Shown: positions 25,859-34,709, counted from the stretch's first letter. The stretch is DNA of 64,000 nucleotides from Candidatus Accumulibacter similis (GCA_013347225.1 CP054595.1:4212415-4276414), one strand, 5' to 3'. Notes: generated by a model from the letters alone, not told the origin. Program-made: numbers and translations.

Positions 25859-27190
25859 TCAGAGAACGTAGCGCGACAGATCCTCGTTTCGTGCCAGTTC
25901 GGCGAGGCGATCGTCGACGTAAGTGGCGTCGATGGCAAGATGTTCACCAGTTCCCTTGCCGGCGGTGAATGAGATCTCCTCGAGCAGACGCTCCATGACC
26001 GTGTACAGGCGGCGGGCACCGATGTTTTCCGTCCGCTCGTTGACCGACCAGGCAATCTCGGCCAGGCGCCTGATGCCGTCGGCAGAAAAGTCGAGCGCCA
26101 CCCCTTCGGTCGCCAGCAGCGCCTGATACTGCTTGGTCAGGCAGGCGTCGGTCTGCGTCAGGATGCACTCGAAGTCGGCCACCGACAGCGATTCGAGCTC
26201 AACGCGGATCGGCAGCCGGCCCTGCAATTCGGGGATCAGGTCCGATGGCTTGGCAAGATGAAAGGCTCCGCTGGCAATGAACAGGATGTGATCGGTGCGG
26301 ATCATCCCGTACTTGGTCGACACCGTCGTCCCTTCGACCAGCGGCAACAGGTCACGCTGCACCCCCTGGCGCGACACGTCCACACCATGCGCGTCGCTGC
26401 GCGACGCGATCTTGTCGATCTCGTCGAGAAAGACGATGCCATTCTGCTCGACATTGCGCACCGCGTCCAGCTTGACTTCCTCGTCATTGACCAGCTTGGC
26501 TGCTTCCTCGTCGATCAGCAGCCGGCGCGCCTCGCAAATCTTGAGCTTGCGCGCTTTCCTCCGGCCGCCGCCGATGTTCTGGAACATGCCCTGAATCTGC
26601 GCCGTCAACTCCTCCATGCCGGGCGGGGCGAAGATTTCCGCCTGCATCGATGGCGCCGCGACGTCCACCTCAACCTCCTTCTCGTCGAGTTCCCCCTCAC
26701 GCAGCTTCTTGCGAAACTTCTGCCGCGTGGCACCTTCGTCGCCTGCCTGCGCATCATTGTAGAAACTGGCGCGGGCCGGCGGCAGCAGTGCGTCGAGCAG
26801 GCGATCCTCGGCAGCGTCCTCGGCGCGCAGCCTGACACCCTTCATCGCCCTTTCGCGACCACTCTTGACGGCGATCTCGACGAGGTCGCGAATGATCGTC
26901 TCGACGTCGCGGCCGACGTAGCCGACTTCGGTGAACTTGGTTGCCTCGACCTTGATGAACGGCGCGCTCGCCAGGCGTGCCAGGCGGCGAGCGATTTCCG
27001 TCTTGCCGACACCGGTCGGACCGATCATCAGGATGTTCTTCGGCGTGATCTCCTGCCGCAGCGGCTCGGCCACCTGCGCCCGACGCCAGCGATTGCGCAG
27101 GGCGATGGCCACCGCCTTCTTCGCCTTCCCCTGACCGACGATGTGCTTGTCGAGTTCGTGAACGATTTCCTGTGGCGTCATCGACGACAT
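25859..27190 (-). CDS. hslU: ATP-dependent protease ATPase subunit HslU (ClpY)
   Basis: 443 residues, identical to the usual length. AAA+ unfoldase ring that feeds substrates to HslV. The N-terminus is TPQEIVHELDKHIVGQGKAK, Walker A GPTGVGKTEIARRLA, and Walker B GIVFLDEIDKIA. The I-domain is the variable middle region (about 110-240), and the C-terminus ends DLSRYVL, the tail that inserts into HslV to activate it. ATG 27190 has GGAG five bases upstream and begins two bases after the hslV stop; in-frame starts further up overlap hslV. Confidence 0.96.
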   Translation of the reverse strand: MSSMTPQEIVHELDKHIVGQGKAKKAVAIALRNRWRRAQVAEPLRQEITPKNILMIGPTGVGKTEIARRLARLASAPFIKVEATKFTEVGYVGRDVETIIRDLVEIAVKSGRERAMKGVRLRAEDAAEDRLLDALLPPARASFYNDAQAGDEGATRQKFRKKLREGELDEKEVEVDVAAPSMQAEIFAPPGMEELTAQIQGMFQNIGGGRRKARKLKICEARRLLIDEEAAKLVNDEEVKLDAVRNVEQNGIVFLDEIDKIASRSDAHGVDVSRQGVQRDLLPLVEGTTVSTKYGMIRTDHILFIASGAFHLAKPSDLIPELQGRLPIRVELESLSVADFECILTQTDACLTKQYQALLATEGVALDFSADGIRRLAEIAWSVNERTENIGARRLYTVMERLLEEISFTAGKGTGEHLAIDATYVDDRLAELARNEDLSRYVL

Positions 27191-27192
27191 GG

Positions 27193-27729
27193 TTACTCCA
27201 GCACCTCGATGGTGAAGTTCTGATTGGTGTAGATGCACAGATCGCCGGCGATCTGCAACGACTTGCGGACCACTTCCGCCGCCGTGAGAGCGCTGTTCTC
27301 CACCAGGGCCCGCGCCGCCGAGTGGGCAAAGGCGCCGCCGGAACCAATCGCCACGATGCCGTACTCGGGCTCGAGGACATCACCGTTGCCGGTGATGATC
27401 AGCGATGCCTCGCGGTTCGCCACTGCCAGCATCGCGTCCAGCCGGCGCAGCGCACGGTCGCTGCGCCAGTCCTTTGCCAGTTCCACCGCCGAACGCAGGA
27501 GGTTGCCCTGGTGCTTGTCGAGCTTTGCCTCGAAGCGTTCGAAGAGGGTGAAGGCGTCGGCAGTGCCGCCGGCAAACCCGGCAAGAATCTTTCCTTGGTG
27601 AATCCGCCGAACCTTGCGCGCACTCGCCTTGACGACGATGTTGCCCAGCGTCACCTGCCCGTCCCCACCCATGGCAACGCTGTCGCCGCGGCGTACGGAC
27701 AGGATCGTCGTGCCGTGGTACTGTTCCAT
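27193..27729 (-). CDS. hslV: ATP-dependent protease peptidase subunit HslV (ClpQ)
   Basis: 178 residues. Threonine peptidase of the proteasome beta-subunit family. The propeptide MEQYHG precedes TTILSVRR; the first Thr becomes the N-terminal nucleophile after processing. Downstream blocks SVAMGGDGQVTLGN, VRRIHQGKILAGFAGGTADA and the C-terminal CIYTNQNFTIEVL are typical. ATG 27729 has GGAG seven bases upstream. It follows the STAS-like gene by 23 bases and precedes hslU by two, giving a three-gene unit. Confidence 0.96.
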   Translation of the reverse strand: MEQYHGTTILSVRRGDSVAMGGDGQVTLGNIVVKASARKVRRIHQGKILAGFAGGTADAFTLFERFEAKLDKHQGNLLRSAVELAKDWRSDRALRRLDAMLAVANREASLIITGNGDVLEPEYGIVAIGSGGAFAHSAARALVENSALTAAEVVRKSLQIAGDLCIYTNQNFTIEVLE

Positions 27730-27752
27730 ATACTGGCTCCTTCGGGGGGGTT

Positions 27753-28991
27753 CTAGTTCCGCGCGAGAACGACCTCGGCCACGGCCCTGAGGCCAACGAC
27801 ACGGAACAACTCGGCCACCAGATGGTTCGGGTGGCGAAAGACGATCTGCCGGCCGGTTCCCTTGATCGTCGTCAGTACGTTGAGCAAGGCGCCGGCGCTG
27901 AGAAAGTCCATTCTCGTCACCCGCGAACAATCGATCAGCACCGGATCATTCGCCGCCGAGTAGGCGAGCAGATCGCCAAAGCGCGACGACTTGACCTCGC
28001 CCTTGATGACGTATGCCTCGGCCATCAGGTCGTCGGCTGCCGCCAGCACCAACGGAGCCGGCCCGGTGGCGGCCACCCGCTGCGCTTCCCACGAAGGAGG
28101 TGAAATCTCGAAATTCACTGCGTACTGGATGGCCAGTTCTTCGAACACCTCCTGCTGACCATACAACTGACAGAACTCGAGTTGCAGCAACCAGCAGGCA
28201 CGGTCACTCGGTAGACCCGGCACGACGCGACTGTCAAGCAGGCTGGCGACGTGGTCGCGGTTGAGCAATTCGATTTCGTGCCGACTCTTGTGCGCCTGCT
28301 GCAGCAGACATAGAAGGCGCTCGCAACCGGCATCGTCGAGCCGGCGCACCTTGGCAAGATCGAGACGCAGGTGCTGGTTGGTCGCAAGCGCCTGCCGCAC
28401 GCTGGCGAAGGCGGCCTCGTTGTCGCCCGTCAGATCGCCCTTGAACAGGACAGTACCGGCCTTGATCAGCACGGGCGCGGCCCGCACCGCCTCCTGCCAG
28501 CCCGGCGGCGACTTCTCGAAGGCCTGCGCGTACTCGATGCCGAGTGCTTCGAAAGGGCCTTTCTGCCCGCTGACGCGAAAGAGGTCGAAAAGCATCAGCC
28601 AGAGCCGCTCGCCGGTGCCGCTGCGGTACAGGCGGGTCGCGTGCTCGAGTCGCGAGCGCACGGCAGCATCCTGGCCGTTGGCGTAGAGCATTGCGGCTTC
28701 TTCCGCCTCGGCATCGATCGGGTCAAGCTCGACCTCGGGCTGGAAGTTCGGCTCCATGGCGCTGAACACGAACTCACTCAGATCGAGCGGTGGCGCATCG
28801 CTCTTCGTCACCGGTGTCGCGAATGGCAGGTCAGCCCGGTTCAAGCCGATCGGAGCCGCCGGCGCATGCCGGACCCTGTCCTCCGCCGGTGCACCGGCAA
28901 CCGTGCCACGCTCGTCGGCACTGCGCGGAGTGGCGGCTGGCCGGGTCCCCATCTTCTTGTCCGGCTGCTTCTTGAAGAACGAAAAAACCAT
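27753..28991 (-). CDS. two-module STAS-like protein upstream of hslVU
   Basis: 412 residues, soluble, no signal peptide. A disordered N-terminus (about 1-70) is followed by an acidic segment and two copies of the same module. Each begins FE-x-L-x-I-x-YA-x2-FE-x-SPP-x-W (GPFEALGIEYAQAFEKSPP and EVFEELAIQYAVNFEISPP), then a STAS-like anti-sigma-antagonist fold (LDLAKVRRLDDAGCERLLCL in the first, VLIDCSRVTRMDFLSAGALL in the second). STAS domains bind NTPs or partner proteins. The second STAS keeps a Ser in MDFLSAGAL where anti-sigma antagonists are phosphorylated; the first has Cys there. Function unknown; its place 23 bases before hslV suggests a role connected to stress proteolysis or simple co-expression. 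Confidence 0.75.
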   Translation of the reverse strand: MVFSFFKKQPDKKMGTRPAATPRSADERGTVAGAPAEDRVRHAPAAPIGLNRADLPFATPVTKSDAPPLDLSEFVFSAMEPNFQPEVELDPIDAEAEEAAMLYANGQDAAVRSRLEHATRLYRSGTGERLWLMLFDLFRVSGQKGPFEALGIEYAQAFEKSPPGWQEAVRAAPVLIKAGTVLFKGDLTGDNEAAFASVRQALATNQHLRLDLAKVRRLDDAGCERLLCLLQQAHKSRHEIELLNRDHVASLLDSRVVPGLPSDRACWLLQLEFCQLYGQQEVFEELAIQYAVNFEISPPSWEAQRVAATGPAPLVLAAADDLMAEAYVIKGEVKSSRFGDLLAYSAANDPVLIDCSRVTRMDFLSAGALLNVLTTIKGTGRQIVFRHPNHLVAELFRVVGLRAVAEVVLARN

Positions 28992-29181
28992 GGCTGGCTA
29001 CGAGCGGCTGATCCAGTGGCAACAAACCACTCTTGTAACACATCGTTCCACAGACTGCAATTTCAATCCGCAGCAACCAGCCGCGGACCGCGACACGTCT
29101 ACCGCAGGTGGCGGCGGCAGCGGATCGGGCACGCTTCTGCCGGCTGAGCGCTGGCGGGACGGCCGGCGAACACGTCCTGGC

Positions 29182-29210
29182 TTTGGTTCATACCCACTTC
29201 TTGCTAGAAT
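29182..29210 (+). promoter_or_regulatory. sigma-70-type promoter of the second TPR gene
   Basis: -35 TTTGGT, 17-bp spacer, extended -10 TGC-TAGAAT, 50 bases before the ATG at 29261. It shares two exact blocks, TTTGGTT and ACTTCTTGCTAGAAT, with the promoter of the paralogue at 16303-16331. Confidence 0.65.
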
Positions 29211-29260
29211 TCGACCCTCACGCGACAGACATCCGCTGCCTGGCCAGGAAAGCCTACCCT

Positions 29261-29812
29261 ATGCGCCCGATCCTTCGCAGGCTCTTGCCGGCAACCGTGC
29301 CGGCAATGGTCCTCGTCCTGTTCTTCGCTTTCCCCATCCCCAGCGCCGTCGCCAGCGAACTGGCGGAAGCCGAGCGCCTGTTGAAGCAGGGCCAGGCACC
29401 GCAGGCGCTGGCGAAGGTCGAGACCTACGTGGCAGGCAAGCCGCGCGAACTGCAGGGCCGCTTCCTCAAGGGGCTGATCCTGATGGAGATGAATCGCCCG
29501 AGCGAGGCCATCACCGTGTTCACGCAGATCAGCGACGACTACCCCGAGTTGCCCGAGCCCTACAACAACCTGGCGGTTCTCTACGCCCGGCAACAGCAGT
29601 TGGAGCGCGCGCGCATGCTGCTGGAGATGGCGATCCGGACGCACCCGGGTTACGCGCTTGCGCGCGAGAACCTCGGCGACGTCCTGCTGCGATTGGCCAG
29701 CCAGTCCTATGATGAAGCGCTGCGACTCGATCCGGGCAACAAGGGGATGCAGGCCAAGCAGGCCCGCCTGCGCGAGTTGAATGTCGCACCGTCGCCGGGC
29801 GCCATCCGCTGA
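29261..29812 (+). CDS. exported TPR protein, paralogue of the gene at 15309
   Basis: 183 residues. Signal peptide MRPILRRLLPATVPAMVLVL to about ...AVAS, then about four tetratricopeptide repeats to residue 175 (ELAEAERLLKQGQAPQALAK, ELPEPYNNLAVLYARQQQLE). It aligns end to end with the TPR half of the protein at 15309-16253, including the identical string DYPELPEPYNNLAVLYA, but lacks the NTF2-like domain. Likely a periplasmic scaffold of unknown partner. Start fixed by the signal peptide. The following MacA-like gene starts 196 bases on. Confidence 0.8.
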   Translation: MRPILRRLLPATVPAMVLVLFFAFPIPSAVASELAEAERLLKQGQAPQALAKVETYVAGKPRELQGRFLKGLILMEMNRPSEAITVFTQISDDYPELPEPYNNLAVLYARQQQLERARMLLEMAIRTHPGYALARENLGDVLLRLASQSYDEALRLDPGNKGMQAKQARLRELNVAPSPGAIR

Positions 29813-30008
29813 GGGCCGCGCAGCAGTCCGCCCGGAGCAACCGGTGATGAGCAGAATGGCGGCAGTGACCGTGAACTCGCGACTGCGGCCGGCGACCCGC
29901 CACAGCACGTCCTGATGGCAGGCTTTCGCGGGGCGGCCAGCGCAGCCACCTGGTCCGCAGCCGATCACCGACACTGAAGCCGTCCCAGCCCCATCGCAGA
30001 GAACGCGC

Positions 30009-31175
30009 ATGCCATCGCCCCTGCTCCGCCGCCTGCTCGCGGCCCTCCTTGTCGCAGCGCTGATCGCTGGCGGCATCTGGTGGCTAGGCAGGCCGCAGCC
30101 AGTCACCGTCGTGCTGCGGGAGATCGACCGTGGCTTGGTCGAATCCACCATCGCGAATACCCGCGCGGGAACGGTCGAGGCCTGTCAGCGCACCCGCCTG
30201 TCGACGATCACCGGCGGCCGCATCGAAGTCCTGGCGGTGAAGGAAGGAGACCGCGTGCGCCAGGGCCAGTTGCTGATGAAGCTCTGGAACGACGACCAGC
30301 AGGCGCAGAGCGCCTGGCTTCTCACGCAGGTCGCGACCGCCCGACGGCGCGTCGACGAAGCCTGCGTCACGGCCGCCAACGCCGAGCGTGAGGCGGCGCG
30401 GCAGACAGCGCTGCGGGCGCAGGGTTTCGTCTCCGGAGCACGCGAGGAAGGAGCGCGCACCGAGGCGCTCGCCCGCCACGCCGGCTGCCAGGCGGCGCAG
30501 GCGGATCTCAGGCAGACGGAAGCGAGGGTCAGGCTGAGCCGGGTCGAGCAGGGACGGACCGTCCTTTACGCACCGTTCGCCGGTACCATCGCCAAGATCG
30601 TCGGTGAGGTCGGCGAATACTCGACACCCTCACCTCCCGGCGTGCCGACGCCGCCGGCAATCGACCTCATCGACGACTCCTGCCTCTACATCAAGGCGCC
30701 GATGGACGAAGTGGACGCGCCGAAGATCAGCGCCGGACAGTCGGTGCGAATCAGCCTGGACGCCCTGCCCGGGCGCTCGTTCCCGGGGACGGTAAGGCGC
30801 GTCGCGCCCTACGTTTCGGCAGTCGAGAAGCAGGCACGCACCGTCGACATCGAGGCCACCTTCAACGACCCGGCGGCTGCGGGCAGACTGCTGGTCGGTT
30901 ACAGCGCCGATGTCGAGGTGATCCTGGCAGTCCGCGACTCTGTCCTGCGCGTGCCGACATCGGCGCTGCTCGAGGGCAACCGGGTGCTGGTGGCACAGCC
31001 CGATGGCCTGCTCGCCGAACGCAGGATCAGGACCGGGCTCGCGAACTGGGAGTTCACCGAGGTCAGCGAAGGGCTGCAGGCAGGCGAGCGGGTCGTAACC
31101 TCGCTCGAACGGGCGGGGGTCAAGGCGGGAGCGCCCTACATTGCCGAGCGTGCATCTGCGGCTGGCGGCAAGTGA
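30009..31175 (+). CDS. macA: MacA/HlyD-type periplasmic adaptor of an ABC exporter
   Basis: 388 residues. One N-terminal membrane helix (about 8-27), then the membrane-fusion layout: a lipoyl-type half domain (TITGGRIEVLAVKEGDRVRQ), a helical hairpin with an AxxEA-rich segment (about 95-180), the return lipoyl half (TVLYAPFAGTIAKIVGEVGE), and a beta-barrel region (DEVDAPKISAGQSVRISLDA). It bridges the inner-membrane pump to an outer-membrane channel. The ATPase gene starts three bases after its stop. No TolC-like gene is nearby. Substrate unknown. Confidence 0.88.
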   Translation: MPSPLLRRLLAALLVAALIAGGIWWLGRPQPVTVVLREIDRGLVESTIANTRAGTVEACQRTRLSTITGGRIEVLAVKEGDRVRQGQLLMKLWNDDQQAQSAWLLTQVATARRRVDEACVTAANAEREAARQTALRAQGFVSGAREEGARTEALARHAGCQAAQADLRQTEARVRLSRVEQGRTVLYAPFAGTIAKIVGEVGEYSTPSPPGVPTPPAIDLIDDSCLYIKAPMDEVDAPKISAGQSVRISLDALPGRSFPGTVRRVAPYVSAVEKQARTVDIEATFNDPAAAGRLLVGYSADVEVILAVRDSVLRVPTSALLEGNRVLVAQPDGLLAERRIRTGLANWEFTEVSEGLQAGERVVTSLERAGVKAGAPYIAERASAAGGK

Positions 31176-31178
31176 GCG

Positions 31179-31904
31179 ATGACGGCGCCGCTGATCGAGC
31201 TGTCGCGCATCGAAAGGGTCTTTCATCTCGGTGACAGCCAGGTACACGCCCTGCGGTCGATCGACCTCTGCATTGCCGCCGGCGAGTATGTGGCGGTGAT
31301 GGGGCCGTCGGGTTCGGGCAAGTCGACGCTGCTCAACCTGCTCGGCCTGCTCGACCGCCCCGACAGCGGCAGCTACCGCCTCGCCGGCCGCGACGTCACC
31401 ACACTCTCCGCCGACGAGCAGGCGCGCGTGCGCAGCGAGCGGATCGGCTTCGTCTTCCAGAGTTTTCACCTCGTTCCACGGTTGACCGCGGCCGAGAACA
31501 TCGCGCTGCCGATGGTGCTCGCCGGCATCCCGCCGGCGCAACGTGGCGAACGCCTGCGGCAGGCGCTGCGCGACTATGGGCTGGAGAACCGGGCCGACCA
31601 CCGACCCGACCAGCTCTCGGGCGGACAGCGCCAGCGCGTGGCGATCGCCCGCGCAACGATCATGCAGCCGGCGCTGGTCCTCGCCGACGAGCCCACCGGC
31701 AACCTCGACCGGACGACCGGCGAGGAGGTCATGCGTCTGCTCGAAGAACTCAACCGCGGCGGCGTCACCCTGATCGTCGTCACCCACGACGGCGCCCTTG
31801 GCGCGCGCGCGCGCCGGCAACTGCTGATGGCGGACGGCAGCCTGCAGCAGGATCGCCCGCGCAGCGGCGGCACGCGGAGCGAAACATGCGCACTGCCGAC
31901 CTGA
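31179..31904 (+). CDS. macB: ABC transporter ATP-binding protein (MacB/LolD class)
   Basis: 241 residues. Walker A GPSGSGKST at 42-50 (Lys48), Q-loop FVFQSFHLVPRLTA, signature QLSGGQRQRVAIARA, Walker B LVLADEPTGNLD and switch VVTHD. The spacing fits the LolD/MacB class of mechanotransmission transporters. It is a stand-alone ATPase, unlike E. coli MacB, in which ATPase and permease are fused. Its last 19 bases overlap the first permease gene. Confidence 0.92.
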   Translation: MTAPLIELSRIERVFHLGDSQVHALRSIDLCIAAGEYVAVMGPSGSGKSTLLNLLGLLDRPDSGSYRLAGRDVTTLSADEQARVRSERIGFVFQSFHLVPRLTAAENIALPMVLAGIPPAQRGERLRQALRDYGLENRADHRPDQLSGGQRQRVAIARATIMQPALVLADEPTGNLDRTTGEEVMRLLEELNRGGVTLIVVTHDGALGARARRQLLMADGSLQQDRPRSGGTRSETCALPT

Positions 31905-33094
31905 TCCGTTTCGCGCGCGACGCGGCAACCGGCAACCCCCTGCGCACTGGCCTGCTGGTCCTCGCCATGGCGATCGGCGTCGCTGCCGTCGTCGTCCTGA
32001 CGGCGCTCGCCGACGGCGCCCGGCGTTATGTCCTCAACCAGTTCTCGGCGATCGGCAGCAATCTGGTGATCGTTCTCCCCGGGCGCTCGCAGACCGGCGG
32101 CTTCAACCCGGGCAACGCCATCACCAGTACCCCGCGCGACCTGACGATCGACGACGCGCAGGCGCTGCTCCGCGCCAGCGCCGTACACCGGGTGGCGCCC
32201 CTGGCCGTCGGCACCTCGGAGATCAGCGTCGGCGGCAGACTGCGCGAGGTGATGGTCGCCGGCACCACTGCCGACTTCATCGCCGTACGCCGCCTCACGC
32301 TCGCCCAGGGCCGCTTCCTGCCGCCCGGAGACTGGCGCCGCGGGGCGTCGGAGGCAGTCATCGGCGCGCGCATCCGCAACGAGCTGTTCGGCCGCGATGA
32401 GGCGCTCGGGCAACTCGTGCGTGTCGGCGATCGCCGCTTCCGCATCGTCGGCGTCCTCGCAGCGACCGGCCAGGGGCTGGGCATGAATACCGACGAACTG
32501 GTCATCGTTCCGGTCGCGCTGGCGCAGGCGATGTTCAACAGCAACACGCTGTTCCGCATCCTCGTCGAGGCGAACAGCCGCGAAGCGATCGCGCCGGCGA
32601 AGGCACAGGTCAGCGAGATCATCAGGTTGCGCCACGAAGGCGAAGAGGACGTGACGGTCATCACCCAGGATGCCGTACTGGCCACCTTCGACCGCCTCCT
32701 CGGCACGCTGACCGTCGCCGTCGCCGGCATCGCCGCGATCAGCCTGGCAGTCGCAGGCATCCTGGTGATGAACGTGATGCTGGTCTCGGTCACCCAGCGA
32801 ACGGCCGAAATCGGCCTGCTGAAAGCGCTTGGCGCAACGCGGGCGACGATCCGCAACGCCTTCCTGACCGAGGCGGCGATGCTCTCGCTGGCCGGCGCCC
32901 TGCTCGGCTTCGCCCTCGGGCACGCCGCGGCCACCGTGATCCGTCAAGTGTACCCGGCCTTTCCAGCGCAGCCACCGGATTGGGCGGTGCTCGCCGGAGT
33001 GGCCACCGCGCTCGTCACCGGCCTCGCCTTTGGCGTCCTGCCGGCGCGCCGCGCGGCGCTTCTCGATCCCGTGCAGTCGCTGGCCAGGCGCTGA
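31886..33094 (+). CDS. ABC transporter permease, MacB/FtsX type (first copy)
   Basis: 402 residues. One helix near the N-terminus (GLLVLAMAIGVAAVVVLTAL), a large periplasmic MacB-PCD domain (about 45-270, TPRDLTIDDAQALLRASAVH), then three C-terminal helices in the FtsX domain (about 275-395, ending GVLPARRAALLDPVQSLARR). GGAG lies eight to nine bases before the ATG inside the ATPase gene. It is homologous to the next gene; the two would form a heterodimeric permease. Confidence 0.9.
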   Translation: MRTADLIRFARDAATGNPLRTGLLVLAMAIGVAAVVVLTALADGARRYVLNQFSAIGSNLVIVLPGRSQTGGFNPGNAITSTPRDLTIDDAQALLRASAVHRVAPLAVGTSEISVGGRLREVMVAGTTADFIAVRRLTLAQGRFLPPGDWRRGASEAVIGARIRNELFGRDEALGQLVRVGDRRFRIVGVLAATGQGLGMNTDELVIVPVALAQAMFNSNTLFRILVEANSREAIAPAKAQVSEIIRLRHEGEEDVTVITQDAVLATFDRLLGTLTVAVAGIAAISLAVAGILVMNVMLVSVTQRTAEIGLLKALGATRATIRNAFLTEAAMLSLAGALLGFALGHAAATVIRQVYPAFPAQPPDWAVLAGVATALVTGLAFGVLPARRAALLDPVQSLARR

Positions 33095-33117
33095 AGCGGG
33101 CGAACGGGAACGAGGCG

Positions 33118-34323
33118 ATGATCCGCAGCCAGGACATGCTCCAGTTCGCCGTGCGCGCGCTGCGGGCACACCGGCTGCGCAGCTTCCTGACCCTGCTCGG
33201 CATCGCCGTCGGGATTGCGGCGGTGATCCTGCTGACCTCGATCGGCGAGGGGATCCACCGCTTCGTCCTCGCCGAGTTCACCCAGTTCGGCACCAACGTG
33301 ATCAGTGTCGCACCCGGCCGGATCAAGACCTCCGGGCCGGCGCCGACCGGCATCCCGACCTCGGTACGACCGCTGACGCTCGACGATGCACGTGCGCTCG
33401 AACGCCTGCCGCACGTGACGGGGATGACCGCCACCGTCTGGGGCAACACCGAGGTCGCTGCCAACGGCCGCCTGCGGCGAACGACGGTCAACGGCGTCAG
33501 CGCGGCGATGCTGCGGGTGTTCAGCATCGATGTTCGCAGCGGCCAGTTCCTGCCAGCCGATGAAGCCGACTCCGCCCGCGCCTTCGTTGTCCTCGGCGCA
33601 CGCCTGAAGGAGGAACTGTTCGGGCCGGCGAATCCGCTGGGTGCGAAGGTGCGCGTCGGCGGCATGCAGTTTCGCGTCATCGGCGTCCTCGAGGCGAAGG
33701 GGCAGATACTCGGCATCGACCTCGACGACGCGGCCTACATCCCGACCGCGCGCGCACTCGAACTCTACAACCGCGATGGCATCATGAAGATCGACCTGTC
33801 GTACGAGGAAGGCGTGCCGGCCGCCGCCGTCAGTGCGCTGGTCACGGCAACGCTGAAGGCCCGCCACGGACGCGAAGATTTCACCATCACGACGCAGGAA
33901 GACATGCTGCGCACACTGTCGAACATCCTCGATGTCCTGACCATGGCCGTCGGTGCGCTGGGCAGCATCTCGCTGCTCGTCGGTGCCGTCGGCATCGCCA
34001 CGATCATGACCATCGCCGTCGCCGAGCGAACCGGGGAAATCGGCCTGCTGGTCGCTCTCGGCGCCCCGAGGCGCAGCATCCTCGGCCTCTTTCTCGGCGA
34101 GGCGGTCGCCCTGTCGGCATTCGGCGGACTGCTCGGCCTGCTGCTCGGCATCGGCCTCGCGCAACTCCTTCACCTGCTGCTACCCGCGCTGCCGGTACAC
34201 ACCCCTTTCAGCTTCGCTGTCCTGGCCGAAGCGCTGACCATCGTCATCGGGCTGCTGGCAGGGGTTCTGCCGGCACGGCGTGCTGCCTGGCTGAACGCCG
34301 TCGATGCGTTGCGCAGCGAGTGA
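33118..34323 (+). CDS. ABC transporter permease, MacB/FtsX type (second copy)
   Basis: 401 residues. Same layout as the preceding gene: helix LRSFLTLLGIAVGIAAVILL, periplasmic domain (IKTSGPAPTGIPTSVRPLTL onward), and three C-terminal helices ending GVLPARRAAWLNAVDALRSE. The ATG at 33118 lies 23 bases after the first permease stop, preceded by AACGAGGCG. With the adaptor and ATPase this completes an exporter probably working on a lipidic, peptide or antibiotic-like substrate (family knowledge). Confidence 0.9.
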   Translation: MIRSQDMLQFAVRALRAHRLRSFLTLLGIAVGIAAVILLTSIGEGIHRFVLAEFTQFGTNVISVAPGRIKTSGPAPTGIPTSVRPLTLDDARALERLPHVTGMTATVWGNTEVAANGRLRRTTVNGVSAAMLRVFSIDVRSGQFLPADEADSARAFVVLGARLKEELFGPANPLGAKVRVGGMQFRVIGVLEAKGQILGIDLDDAAYIPTARALELYNRDGIMKIDLSYEEGVPAAAVSALVTATLKARHGREDFTITTQEDMLRTLSNILDVLTMAVGALGSISLLVGAVGIATIMTIAVAERTGEIGLLVALGAPRRSILGLFLGEAVALSAFGGLLGLLLGIGLAQLLHLLLPALPVHTPFSFAVLAEALTIVIGLLAGVLPARRAAWLNAVDALRSE

Positions 34324-34709
34324 TCCACGGGCGGCTGGGCGATCTCGCGCGCTGTCAAAATCCTTTACACCTGGCTGTCGCAAGGCCCGCCGCCAAGGCG
34401 CGGTTGCGTACTAAATCAGGACGCTCCACTTTCTGGTACGATTCGTGCTTTCTGTCGAGGAAACTACAAGATCCAGAGCACTGCCGCAGTACGCTGCAGT
34501 TGGCTCGGCCGGCCACGCGAGCGTGGCCGGCCATTTTCCCGGCTGGTCTTCGACGCTTTTTCACCGGAGGAGGGACCAAGGGTGGAGGACCGCAGGAGCC
34601 GGGACGGGGCCACGAGCGCAGGTTGCCTGCTGCGCTGCGGTCGCCGCCCGCCGCGACGACCGGCGACCGCGCCCCGTGTCTTTTTCCCCACCGCGGAGGT
34701 GACGGCAGC
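34324..34709. other. 386-base intergenic region after the exporter operon
   Basis: Holds a strong hairpin at 34507-34532 (listed separately) and a TACGAT hexamer preceded by TGG at about 34434-34442 that could start a roughly 95-base transcript ending at that hairpin. The 3' part would be the leader of the CBS gene and has a potential GGTCGCCG/CGGCGACC stem. The frame running through it from 34320 is not supported by any protein feature before about 34710. Confidence 0.45.
34507..34537 (+). terminator. hairpin terminator after the exporter operon
   Basis: Perfect 11-bp stem GGCCGGCCACG / CGTGGCCGGCC with loop CGAG, then ATTTT. Very stable, with a short T tract. It would end transcription from the exporter operon or from a small upstream transcript. 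Confidence 0.65.

Noticed and set aside
34320..34709. N-terminal extension of the CBS protein
   Set aside because: Arg/Pro-rich, no domain, and a near-perfect ribosome site instead marks GTG 34710.
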